Part shown: in pieces, positions 34,610 through 42,434 of the stretch
How the letters are laid out: every line of letters begins with the position of its first letter
Position numbering within the stretch: the stretch's first letter is position 1
Source of the DNA: Streptomyces angustmyceticus
GTDB lineage: Bacteria; Actinomycetota; Actinomycetes; Streptomycetales; Streptomycetaceae
NCBI RefSeq assembly: GCF_019933235.1
Contig: NZ_CP082945.1
Coordinates: forward strand, 2,356,001 to 2,420,000
Direction of reading: 5' to 3'
DNA length: 64,000 nt
Position numbers and translations under genes: made by a program
The notes under the pieces: generated by a model
What the model was told of the DNA's origin: nothing
What the model saw: only the letters and a program-made list of their open reading frames with translations
Database searches by the model: none

Positions 34610-36244
34610 TCACTCCTGCGGCTCGACCCCGGCCCGCAGCAGCCCGTAGGCGTACGCGTCGTCCAGTGCCTGCCAGGAGGCGGCGATGACGTTCTCCGCG
34701 ACGCCGACCGTGGACCACTCGCCCCGGCCGTCGCTGGTGGAGACCAGGACCCGGGTGATGGAGCCGGTGCCCAGGGCGCCCTCCAGGATGCGGACCTTGT
34801 AGTCCACCAGCTCCATATGGGCCAGCTGCGGGTAGATCCGCTCCAGGCCGACCCGCAGCGCCCGGTCCAGCGCGTTGACCGGGCCGTTGCCCTCGGCGGT
34901 GGTGACGATCCGCTCGCCCTTGGCCCACAGTTTCACGGTCGCCTCGTTGGCGTGCGTGCCGTCCGGGCGGTCCTCGACGATCGCCCGCCAGGACTCGACC
35001 GTGAAGTAGCGGCGCGGGCGGCCCCCCTCCACCCGCTGCAGCTCCTCACGCAGCAGCAGTTCGAACGAGGCGTCGGCGGCCTCGTAGGTGTAGCCCGCCA
35101 GTTCGCGTTCCTTGACGCGGTCGACGACCCGGCCGATCAGCTCGCGGTCCTCGCCGAGGTCGACGCCGAGTTCCTTGCCCTTGAGCTCGATGGACGCGCG
35201 GCCCGCCATGTCGGAGACCAGCATCCGCATGGTGTTGCCGACCTGTGCCGGGTCGATGTGCTGGTAGAGGTCCGGGTCGACCTTGATCGCGGAGGCGTGC
35301 AGGCCGGCCTTGTGGGCGAAGGCGGAGACACCGACGTACGGCTGGTGGGTGGAGGGGGTGAGGTTGACGACCTCGGCGATGGCGTGCGAGATCCGGGTGG
35401 TCTCGGCGAGCTTGCCCTCGGGCAGCACCGGGCGCCCGTACTTCAGCTCCAGGGCGGCGACGACCGGGAAGAGGTTGGAGTTGCCGACCCGCTCGCCGTA
35501 GCCGTTGGCGGTGCACTGGACGTGGGTGGCGCCCGCGTCCACCGCGGCCAGGGTGTTGGCGACCGCGCAGCCGGTGTCGTCCTGGGCGTGGATGCCCAGG
35601 CGCGCGCCGGTGTCCGCGAGGACGGTCCGGACGACGGCGGTGACCTGCGCCGGCAGCATGCCGCCGTTGGTGTCGCAGAGCACCACGACGTCGGCGCCGG
35701 CCTCGCTCGCGGTGCGGACGACCGCCTTGGCGTAGACCGGGTCCAGGGCGTAGCCGTCGAAGAAGTGCTCGCAGTCGAGGAAGACCCGGCGGCCGTGGGC
35801 ACGCAGGTGGGCGACGGTGTCCCGGACCATCGCGAGGTTCTCCTCGGGCGTGGTCCGCAGCGCCAGCTCCACATGGCCGGTGTGGGACTTGGCGACCAGC
35901 GTGATGACCGGCGCCTGGGAGTCGAGGAGCGCGGCGACCTGCGGATCGTCCTCGACCCGCACGCCCGCCTTGCGGGTGGCGCCGAAGGCGACCAGCTGCG
36001 CGTGCCGGAAGTCGATCTCCGCGCGGGCCCGTTCGAAGAACTCGGTGTCCCGCGGGTTGGCGCCGGGCCAGCCGCCCTCGATGAAGCCCACGCCGAACTC
36101 GTCGAGGTGCCGGGCGATGGTCAGCTTGTCGGCGACGGTGAGGTTGATGCCCTCGCGCTGCGCGCCGTCGCGGAGCGTGGTGTCGAAGACGTGGAAGTCG
36201 TCGGACACCGCGTCGGCCGGGTGGGCTTGGGGTGCGTCCGTCAT
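34610..36244 (-). CDS. cimA: (R)-citramalate synthase CimA
   Basis: CimA condenses pyruvate with acetyl-CoA to citramalate, the threonine-independent entry to isoleucine. The 544-residue protein has the DRE-TIM motif FDTTLRDGAQREGINLTVAD, GFIEGGWPGANPRD, HAQDDTGCAVANTLAAVDAG and the HKAGLHASAIKVDP metal motif. A C-terminal LeuA-type allosteric domain follows (from about residue 400). The GGWPGANPRD signature separates it from LeuA and homocitrate synthases. The start at ATG 36244 has AGGAG upstream. A short reading frame with two Ile codons and a T-tailed hairpin lie upstream, suggesting attenuation by isoleucine supply. Confidence 0.92.
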   Translation of the reverse strand: MTDAPQAHPADAVSDDFHVFDTTLRDGAQREGINLTVADKLTIARHLDEFGVGFIEGGWPGANPRDTEFFERARAEIDFRHAQLVAFGATRKAGVRVEDDPQVAALLDSQAPVITLVAKSHTGHVELALRTTPEENLAMVRDTVAHLRAHGRRVFLDCEHFFDGYALDPVYAKAVVRTASEAGADVVVLCDTNGGMLPAQVTAVVRTVLADTGARLGIHAQDDTGCAVANTLAAVDAGATHVQCTANGYGERVGNSNLFPVVAALELKYGRPVLPEGKLAETTRISHAIAEVVNLTPSTHQPYVGVSAFAHKAGLHASAIKVDPDLYQHIDPAQVGNTMRMLVSDMAGRASIELKGKELGVDLGEDRELIGRVVDRVKERELAGYTYEAADASFELLLREELQRVEGGRPRRYFTVESWRAIVEDRPDGTHANEATVKLWAKGERIVTTAEGNGPVNALDRALRVGLERIYPQLAHMELVDYKVRILEGALGTGSITRVLVSTSDGRGEWSTVGVAENVIAASWQALDDAYAYGLLRAGVEPQE

Positions 36245-36349
36245 GCTGGTCTGGCTCCTGTCGGGATCTCGGTCTACCGGAATAACCGGTTCCACCGTCC
36301 CTCCATGGTCCCTCGCGCTCCGCCTCCGGCGAGAGGTGGGCCGGAAACG

Positions 36350-36375
36350 AAAAAACCCCTCGCGGGTGCGAGAGG
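36350..36375 (-). terminator. Putative attenuator upstream of cimA
   Basis: On the minus strand CCTCTCGC-ACCC-GCGAGGGG forms an 8-bp stem directly followed by TTTTTT (36355-36350). T-tailed terminators are unusual in Streptomyces. It lies 105 bp before the cimA start and 57 bp after the short leader frame. Confidence 0.7.
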
Positions 36376-36432
36376 TCTGCGCGCGGGTCTGGGACGACGG
36401 TGGCCACGCCGTACTCGGTTCGTACGGGGCGG

Positions 36433-36468
36433 TCACTGCGGACCGGCGCGCCTGCTGCCAATAATCAT
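36433..36468 (-). CDS. Putative cimA leader peptide MIIGSRRAGPQ
   Basis: This 11-codon frame begins ATG ATT ATT: two consecutive isoleucine codons of the type rare in this genome. It ends in TGA 57 bases before the T-tailed hairpin. Ile codons suit the product pathway of cimA. No Shine-Dalgarno sequence precedes it, and ATGATTATT could instead be part of a -10 element, so the call is tentative. Confidence 0.4.
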   Translation of the reverse strand: MIIGSRRAGPQ

Positions 36469-36526
36469 GGCGAACGAGAGCACGGGGGCAGTCTGGCACA
36501 CGACCACCGCCCGTGCCCGTACCGTC

Positions 36527-37846
36527 TCAGGATGCGAGCACGCGTGCCTCGCCGCCCTCGCCCGCGTCCTGCTTGCCGACCCGGTGCAGGTCGATGGACC
36601 GGGTCTCGCGCATCGTGACGTAGACGACCAGCGAGACCGCGGCGCAGCCGGCGACGTACCAGTAGTAGCCGGACTCGATGCCGCCGTCCTTGAACCACAG
36701 GGCGACGTACTCCGCGGTGCCGCCGAACAGCGCGTTGGCGATGGCGTACGGCAGGGCGACGCCCAGCGCCCGGATGCCGGTCGGGAAGAGCTCGGCCTTC
36801 ACGCAGGCGTTGATCGAGGTGTAGCCGGTGACGACGACCAGCGCCAGCAGCGAGAGCCCGAGGGCCGGCCAGAAGCTGCCGGCGTGCTGGAGCAGCGTCA
36901 TGATCGGCACGGTCAGAAAGGTCGAGCCGACCGCGAAGGTGATCAGCAGCGGACGGCGGCCGATCCGGTCGGAGAGCTTGCCCGCCAGCGGCTGCAGGCA
37001 CATGAAGAGGAACAGCGCGCAGAAGCTGACCAGCGAGGCGGTCGGCTTGGGAAGTCCGGCGCTGCCCGAGAGGTACTTGGTGAGGTAGGTGGTGTACGTG
37101 TAGTACGCGACCGTGCCGCCCATGGTGAGCGCGATGACCAGGAACGCCTCGCGCCTGTGGGCCAGCAGCGCCTTGAGGGTGCCGCGGGCGGGGTCGGCGT
37201 GGGCGCCCTCGTCCTCGGCGTAGACCTCGGTCTCCAGCATGTTGCGGCGCAGGTAGAAGACGATCGCGGCGCCCAGCGCGCCGATGATGAACGGGATCCG
37301 CCAGGCCCAGCTGTGCAGCGCGTCCTCGGACAGCGTCCGCTGGAGCACGATCTGCAGGCCGAGGCCGAGCAGCTGGCCCGCGGTCATCGACACGTACTGG
37401 AAGCTGGAGGCGAAGCCGCGCTGTCCGGGCGCGGAGGCCTCGGTGAGGTAGGTGGCGCTGGCCGCGTACTCCCCGCCGACCGAGAGCCCCTGGAGCATCC
37501 GGGCGAGGAGCAGCACGGCCACTCCGCCGTACCCCGCGACCGCGTAGGTGGGCGCGACGGCGATCAGGATCGCCGAGGCGGACATCAGCGTGACGGTCAG
37601 CGTCAGCGCGGCCTTGCGGCCCCTGCGGTCACCGACCCGGCCGAGCACCCAGCCGCCCACCGGCCGCATGAAGAAGCCCACGGCGAAGATGCCCATGGTG
37701 TTCATGAGGTTCGCGGTGTCGTTCCCCTTCGGGAAGAACGAATCCGCGAAGTAGACCGCGAAGCTGGCGTACACGAACCAGTCGAACCACTCGACCATGT
37801 TGCCGGCCGAGCCGACCCAGATCTTCTTCCATTGCTCTCGTCCCAT
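36527..37846 (-). CDS. MFS transporter, metabolite:H+ symporter (MHS) type
   Basis: The 439-residue inner-membrane protein has 12 predicted helices. It opens KKIWVGSAGNMVEWFDWFVY, the MHS-family signature seen in KgtP, ProP and ShiA. The loop 2-3 motif is GRVGDRRGRKAALTLTV and the matching motif in the second half is GKLSDRIGRRPLLITFAVGS. Substrates in this group are organic acids (2-oxoglutarate, dicarboxylates, shikimate) or betaines; the sequence does not tell which. It lies just upstream of the cimA leader on the same strand and beyond the TetR gene. Confidence 0.88.
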   Translation of the reverse strand: MGREQWKKIWVGSAGNMVEWFDWFVYASFAVYFADSFFPKGNDTANLMNTMGIFAVGFFMRPVGGWVLGRVGDRRGRKAALTLTVTLMSASAILIAVAPTYAVAGYGGVAVLLLARMLQGLSVGGEYAASATYLTEASAPGQRGFASSFQYVSMTAGQLLGLGLQIVLQRTLSEDALHSWAWRIPFIIGALGAAIVFYLRRNMLETEVYAEDEGAHADPARGTLKALLAHRREAFLVIALTMGGTVAYYTYTTYLTKYLSGSAGLPKPTASLVSFCALFLFMCLQPLAGKLSDRIGRRPLLITFAVGSTFLTVPIMTLLQHAGSFWPALGLSLLALVVVTGYTSINACVKAELFPTGIRALGVALPYAIANALFGGTAEYVALWFKDGGIESGYYWYVAGCAAVSLVVYVTMRETRSIDLHRVGKQDAGEGGEARVLAS

Positions 37847-37990
37847 AGCCGCTCACGGTCGCGGACCGGCGGTTCTTCGGCAAGAGCGTGGTCGGCAACG
37901 ATCGCAGGTACTTGCGTGCGTTGTGGTCACGGGCCGGCGGCCGGTGCGCCGGGGCCGGGCGGTCGGTCGGGCGGTCCTGCGATGGGCCGG

Positions 37991-38599
37991 TCAGGCGGTC
38001 AGCGACTCGTCCAGGAACTCCCGTATGTGGTCGCGTGCCTGCTCCCGGTCGGTGCCCGGCAGGCCGACGACGAGGTGGGTGCCGAAGCCGTCGAGGAGGG
38101 CGCGGGCGCGGGTGGCGAAGCGTTCGGCGTCCACGGGGCGGAACTCGCCCTTGGAGATGCCTTCGACGAGGAGCGCCACCAGGTCGCGGTGCCAGGCGAG
38201 TTCGAGGTCGAGCTGGCGCTCGCGGGTCTCGTCGTCGGCGCTCTGGGAGCGGTTCCACACCTCCAGCCACAGCGTCCAGCGCGGGTCGCGGTGGCCTTCG
38301 GGGAGGTAGAGGTCGACCAGGGCGTCCAGCCGTTCGCGGGCGGGGACGCGGCGGGAGAGGGCGGCCCGGCGCTCGGTGCCGAGCTGCTCCTCGCTCCACT
38401 GGAGGGTCTGCAGCAGCAGCTCGTCCTTCGTACCGAAGTAGTACAGGATGTGGCCGCTGCTCATGCCGACCTCGCGGCCCAGGCCGGCCATGGTCAGCCG
38501 GTCCAGGCCCTCCGCGGCGATGGTCGCCATCGCCGCGGCGAGGACCTGCTCACGGGGCTGGCTGAGCCGGCGCCGGGGGCGGCGCACGGGACCGGGCAC
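37991..38599 (-). CDS. TetR-family regulator
   Basis: The 202-residue repressor has an N-terminal helix-turn-helix (VLAAAMATIAAEGLDRLTMA, then GREVGMSSGHILYYFGTKDE) and a C-terminal helical effector domain with LWLEVWNRS and FGTHLVVGLPG, similar to BetI or AcrR types. The GTG start has CGGAGG five bases upstream. It lies 35 bp after aguA on the same strand, so it probably belongs to the aguA-urease unit and may read its metabolite. A candidate site is the set of palindromes at 42212-42327. Confidence 0.88.
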   Translation of the reverse strand: MPGPVRRPRRRLSQPREQVLAAAMATIAAEGLDRLTMAGLGREVGMSSGHILYYFGTKDELLLQTLQWSEEQLGTERRAALSRRVPARERLDALVDLYLPEGHRDPRWTLWLEVWNRSQSADDETRERQLDLELAWHRDLVALLVEGISKGEFRPVDAERFATRARALLDGFGTHLVVGLPGTDREQARDHIREFLDESLTA

Positions 38600-38634
38600 G
38601 GGGACCTCCGGGTCGGCTGGACGGGGCCTGCGGG

Positions 38635-39675
38635 TCAGGCCATGGGCTGCTGCTGGGTGATGCAGTGGATGCCGCCACCCGCTGCGAAGATCGTACGGGC
38701 GTCGACCAGGGTCACCGTCCGCCCGGGGAAGAGCCGGCGGAAGATCGCCGCCGCCTCCTCGTCCCGGGGGTCGTCGAAACCGCACAGCACCACGCCATCG
38801 TTGCAGAGGTAGTGGTTGATGTAGGAGTAGTCGACCAGCTCGCCGTCCTCCTCGACGACGGTCGGCGCGGGTACCTCGACGACCTCCAGCCGCCGGCCCC
38901 TGGCGTCGGTCGAGGCCCGCAGCAGCTTGGCGGTCTCGGCGCCGATCGCGTGGTCGGGGTGGCCGGGGTCGGGCTGGGTGTGGACGAGCACGGTGCCGGG
39001 GCGGGCGAAGGCGGCGACGATGTCGACATGGCCGCGGGTGCCGAACTGCCCGTAGTCGGCGGTGAGGCCGCGCGGCAGCCAGATCGCCTTGGTGGTGCCG
39101 AGGTGGGCGTGGATCTCGGCCTCGACGTCCGCCTGTGTACGGCCGGGGTTGCGGCCCGGGTCGAGCTGGACGGTCTCGGTGAGCAGGACCGTCCCCTCGC
39201 CGTCGACGTGGATGCCGCCGCCCTCGTTGACCAGGCCGGTGGCGTAGCGGCGGGCGCCGGACAGCCGGCAGACCTGCTCGGCGATCTTCTCGTCGAGGTC
39301 CCAGCGGGCCCACTCCTGGGCGCCCCAGCCGTTGAACACCCAGTCGGCCGCGGCGAGACGGCCCCTGCCGTCGGTGAGGAAGGTGGGGCCGATGTCGCGC
39401 ATCCAGGCGTCGTTCAGCGGGCGCTCGACGAGGTCGATGTCCGCGCCGAGGAGCGCGCGGGCGCCCTCCGACTGGCCCGGTCCCGCGACGACGGTGACCG
39501 GCTCGAAGCGGCGCACCGCGCGCGCGACCGCGGCCCAGGCGCGGCGGGCCGCGGCCAGCGTCTCGCCGCCCTCCTCGCCGAACGTGAAGTTGGGTCCTGG
39601 CCAGGCCATCCAGGTGCGCTCGTGACGGGCCCACTCCGGGGGCATGCGGAAGCCGTCGGCGGCAGGGGTGCTCAT
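38635..39675 (-). CDS. aguA: Agmatine deiminase
   Basis: AguA hydrolyses agmatine to N-carbamoylputrescine and ammonia. The 346-residue protein of the guanidino-group-modifying fold starts GFRMPPEWARHERTWMAWPG. It has the substrate motifs NDAWMRDIGPTFL and NEGGGIHVDGEG, a central GTRGHVDIVAAF (His and Asp), and ends GGGIHCITQQQP with the nucleophile Cys338. The start ATG 39675 has AGGA upstream. No carbamoylputrescine hydrolase is adjacent. It lies between urease and TetR genes, all on one strand, suggesting a nitrogen-scavenging unit. Confidence 0.93.
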   Translation of the reverse strand: MSTPAADGFRMPPEWARHERTWMAWPGPNFTFGEEGGETLAAARRAWAAVARAVRRFEPVTVVAGPGQSEGARALLGADIDLVERPLNDAWMRDIGPTFLTDGRGRLAAADWVFNGWGAQEWARWDLDEKIAEQVCRLSGARRYATGLVNEGGGIHVDGEGTVLLTETVQLDPGRNPGRTQADVEAEIHAHLGTTKAIWLPRGLTADYGQFGTRGHVDIVAAFARPGTVLVHTQPDPGHPDHAIGAETAKLLRASTDARGRRLEVVEVPAPTVVEEDGELVDYSYINHYLCNDGVVLCGFDDPRDEEAAAIFRRLFPGRTVTLVDARTIFAAGGGIHCITQQQPMA

Positions 39676-39735
39676 GGGGGTCCTCACGGTTCGCGGTGAC
39701 GGTCGGTGTCACGGGTCGGTGGCGGTGTGGCGGCC

Positions 39736-39764
39736 GGCCGGCGCGGTGGACCGCCGCGCCGGCC
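39736..39764 (-). terminator. Hairpin between ureC and aguA
   Basis: GGCCGGCGCGG (39736-39746) pairs perfectly with CCGCGCCGGCC (39754-39764) around seven bases. It lies about 30 bp after the ureC stop on the transcribed strand and may partly separate ureC from aguA expression. Confidence 0.5.
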
Positions 39765-39794
39765 GCGGTGCTCGGGCCGGGCCGGGCCGGGCTG

Positions 39795-41489
39795 TTACAG
39801 GAAGTACAGGCGCGAGAGCGAGACGGTGTCGGCCGGCGCCGAGCGCATCGGGTCGCCGTCGAGGGTGACCAGGCCGCTGTGCCCGTCCACCTGCACCTGC
39901 CCGATACGGGAGTTGTGGACGAGGTCGCCGGGGCCGATGCCGCGGGTGCCGCGGACGGCGACCCGGCGGCGGCGGGTGGGCAGGTGGTCACCGCCCTGTT
40001 CGGCCGCGGCGCGGGCGACGAAGGCGACGGAGATCTCGGCGGGGGTCGCCCCGTGCGCGCCGAACTGCGGGCCGAGCACCAGGGGTTCGCAGGTGTCGGT
40101 GGCGGCGTTGGGGTCGCCGGTGACGCCGTAGGCGGGGAAGCCGGACTTCAGCACCAGTTGCGGCTTGGCGCCGAAGTACTGCGGCTTCCACAGCACGATG
40201 TCGGCCATCTTGCCGACCTCGATGGACCCGATCTCGTGCGAAAGGCCGTGCGCGATGGCGGGGTTGAGGGTCAGCTTGGCGACGTAGCGCAGCACGCGGG
40301 CGTTGTCGTCGTGCGGGCCGTCACCCTCCAGCGGGCCGAGTTCGGCCTTCATCTTGCCCGCCATCGCGAAGGTGCGGCGGACGGTCTCGCCCGCGCGGCC
40401 CATGCCCTGGGCGTCGGAGGAGGTGATGCCGATCGCCCCGAGGTCGTGCAGCACGTCCTCGGCGCCCATCGTGCCCGCCCGGATGCGGTCGCGGGCCATC
40501 GCGGCGTCGCCCGGCAGATCGGTCTTCAGGTCGTGGACCGAGACGATCATTCCGTAGTGCTCGGCGACCGCGTCCCGCCCGAAGGGGAGGGTGGGGTTGG
40601 TGGAGGAGCCGATGACGTTGGGGACGCCGGCCATCTTCAGGACGTTGGGGACGTGGCCGCCGCCGCAGCCCTCGATGTGGAAGGCGTGGATGGTCCGGCC
40701 GTCCAGCACCCGCAGGGTGTCCTCGACGGTGAGGCATTCGTTGAGGCCGTCGCTGTGCAGCGCGACCTGGACGTCGTGGTCCTCGGCGACCCGCAGCGCG
40801 GTGTCCAGGGCGCGGGCGTGCGCGCCCATGTCCTCGTGCACCTTGAAGCCGCAGGCGCCGCCCTCGGCGAGCGCCTCGACGAGCGGGGCGTCGCCGGAGG
40901 AGGAACCGCGGCCCAGGAAGCCGATGTTGACCGGCCAGGCGTCGAACGCGCCGAAGGCGTGCCCCAGCGCCCAGGGGGAGTTGACGCCGACGCCCCAGAC
41001 CGGCCCGAACTCCTGGCCGATGATCGTGGTCACGCCGGAGGCCAGCGAGGCCTCCATGACGCGGGGCGAGAGCAGATGGACATGGGTGTCGACGGCGCCC
41101 GCGGTGGCGATCATGCCCTCGCCGGAGACGATCGAGGTGCCGGTGCCGACGACGACATCGACGCCGTCGAGGGTGTCGGGGTTGCCGGCCCGCCCTATGG
41201 CGTGGATCCGGCCCTCGCGGATGCCGATCGAGACCTTGCGGATGCCCTGGACGGCGTCGATGACCAGCACATTGCTGATCACCACGTCGCAGGTCTCGCG
41301 GACCGCGGCGGCCTTGAGGTGCAGCCCGTCCCTGGCGGTCTTGCCGAAGCCCGCGAGGAACTCGTCGCCGGGCCGCTGGGAGTCGGACTCGACGCGGACG
41401 ACGAGGCCCGAGTCGCCGAGGACGACCCGGTCGCCGGCCCGCGGGCCGTGCACCGACGCGTACTCGTGGGGGTCGATGGTCCCGGTCAT
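39795..41489 (-). CDS. ureC: Urease alpha subunit, divergent type
   Basis: This is a 564-residue amidohydrolase subunit of urease. The nickel ligands are kept: His136 and His138 (DTHVH), the lysine to be carbamylated, Lys216 (GFKVHEDMG), His245, His271 and Asp359 (SSDA). The mobile flap, normally CHHLDP, reads VHDLKT: the flap cysteine is Val318, while the catalytic histidine (His319) remains. The flap cysteine is not strictly required for activity in known ureases. It is coupled to the gamma-beta fusion gene by an ATGA overlap. No ureE, F, G or D accessory gene is present, so activity would need maturation proteins from elsewhere. Confidence 0.9.
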   Translation of the reverse strand: MTGTIDPHEYASVHGPRAGDRVVLGDSGLVVRVESDSQRPGDEFLAGFGKTARDGLHLKAAAVRETCDVVISNVLVIDAVQGIRKVSIGIREGRIHAIGRAGNPDTLDGVDVVVGTGTSIVSGEGMIATAGAVDTHVHLLSPRVMEASLASGVTTIIGQEFGPVWGVGVNSPWALGHAFGAFDAWPVNIGFLGRGSSSGDAPLVEALAEGGACGFKVHEDMGAHARALDTALRVAEDHDVQVALHSDGLNECLTVEDTLRVLDGRTIHAFHIEGCGGGHVPNVLKMAGVPNVIGSSTNPTLPFGRDAVAEHYGMIVSVHDLKTDLPGDAAMARDRIRAGTMGAEDVLHDLGAIGITSSDAQGMGRAGETVRRTFAMAGKMKAELGPLEGDGPHDDNARVLRYVAKLTLNPAIAHGLSHEIGSIEVGKMADIVLWKPQYFGAKPQLVLKSGFPAYGVTGDPNAATDTCEPLVLGPQFGAHGATPAEISVAFVARAAAEQGGDHLPTRRRRVAVRGTRGIGPGDLVHNSRIGQVQVDGHSGLVTLDGDPMRSAPADTVSLSRLYFL

Positions 41490-42190
41490 GCCTGCTCCTC
41501 CGCTCCCAGGTAGCCGCAGGCGGCGGCCCGCCGCAGCGCTTCGGTCTTCGCGCCCGGTGCGTCCAGCGGGCCGTCCACCAGACCGGCGAAGCCGATCGCG
41601 ATCCGGTCGCCGCCGATCGGGACCAGGCCCACCTCCTCGGCGCCTCCGGGGTCGAACCGCACCGACGAGCCGGCCGGGACGCACAGCCGCATGCCGTAGG
41701 CGGCGGCCCGGTCGAAGTCCAGCCGGGGATTGGCCTCGAAGAAGTGGAAGTGCGAGGTGACGCTGACCGGCACCGTCGCGGTGTTGCGCACGGTGAGACG
41801 GAGCGCGGGCACCGGCTCCGGGCCGGCCGGTCCGGGCAGCACCGCCCCGGGCGCGGGCGCCCGGTCGCTCCCGTCGGCCGGGGCGCCGGCGCCGATCGGG
41901 TCGGTGACCACCGCGAGCCGGGAGCCGTCGTCGAAGACGGCCTCCACATGCACCTCGGTGACGACATCGGCCACGCCCGGCAGCACATCGTCCGGGCCGA
42001 GCACGCCGCGTGCCGCCTCGATGGCCTGCGCGAGGCGGCGCCCGTCCCGCGCCGCCTCGCAGACCGTGTCCGCGATCAACGCGGTCGCCTCGGGCACGTT
42101 CAGCTTCAGTCCGCGGGCCCGGCGCGTCCGCGCCAGTTCGGCCGCGCCGAACAGCAGCAGCCGGTCGCGTTCCGTCGGGGTCAACCGCAT
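41486..42190 (-). CDS. ureAB: Urease gamma-beta fusion subunit
   Basis: The 234-residue protein joins the gamma subunit (residues 1-100: RLTPTERDRLLLFGAAELAR, LNVPEATALIADTVCEAARDG) and the beta subunit (about 110-234: VRNTATVPVSVTSHFHFFEA, LDFDRAAAYGMRLCVPAG, VRFDPGGAEEV). Between them lies a low-complexity linker. Fused gamma-beta subunits occur in Helicobacter and in the second urease of streptomycetes. It overlaps ureC by four bases. A palindromic operator lies 22 bp upstream of its start codon. Confidence 0.92.
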   Translation of the reverse strand: MRLTPTERDRLLLFGAAELARTRRARGLKLNVPEATALIADTVCEAARDGRRLAQAIEAARGVLGPDDVLPGVADVVTEVHVEAVFDDGSRLAVVTDPIGAGAPADGSDRAPAPGAVLPGPAGPEPVPALRLTVRNTATVPVSVTSHFHFFEANPRLDFDRAAAYGMRLCVPAGSSVRFDPGGAEEVGLVPIGGDRIAIGFAGLVDGPLDAPGAKTEALRRAAACGYLGAEEQA

Positions 42191-42211
42191 CCCGTCACTC
42201 CTCCCGATCGA

Positions 42212-42327
42212 TTAGAGCGACACTCTAACCACGGAAACCGCCAGGACGAAAGCATTGACCGAGAGCACAGGGATGAGCGACATTGAGCGCTGCTCTAAAA
42301 GACGCGGTGGCCAGAGCGCCGCTCTAC
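42212..42327. promoter_or_regulatory. Three operator-like palindromes between urease and permease
   Basis: TTAGAGCGACACTCTAA (42212-42228), ATTGAGCGCTGCTCTAA (42282-42298) and CCAGAGCGCCGCTCTAC (42311-42327) share a 17-bp form, AGAGCG-NNN-CTCTA. One flanks the urease start and two lie before the permease, so one regulator probably controls both directions. The linked TetR protein is a candidate. Confidence 0.6.
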
Positions 42328-42434
42328 ATGATCTCGACAGCGTGAGCAGCGCGCGGCGCGCACCGCCCCCGTACGGAACCCGGCCCCCGGAGCGCTGCTC
42401 ACCCACTGTTGTCCGGCCTCTCAGGGGAGCCCTC

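Noticed and set aside
36260..36320. GGTGGAACCGG upstream of cimA, resembling the T-box motif GGTGGNACCGCG
   Set aside because: No specifier stem or full T-box conservation, and the T-tailed hairpin lies before rather than after it; treated as coincidence.
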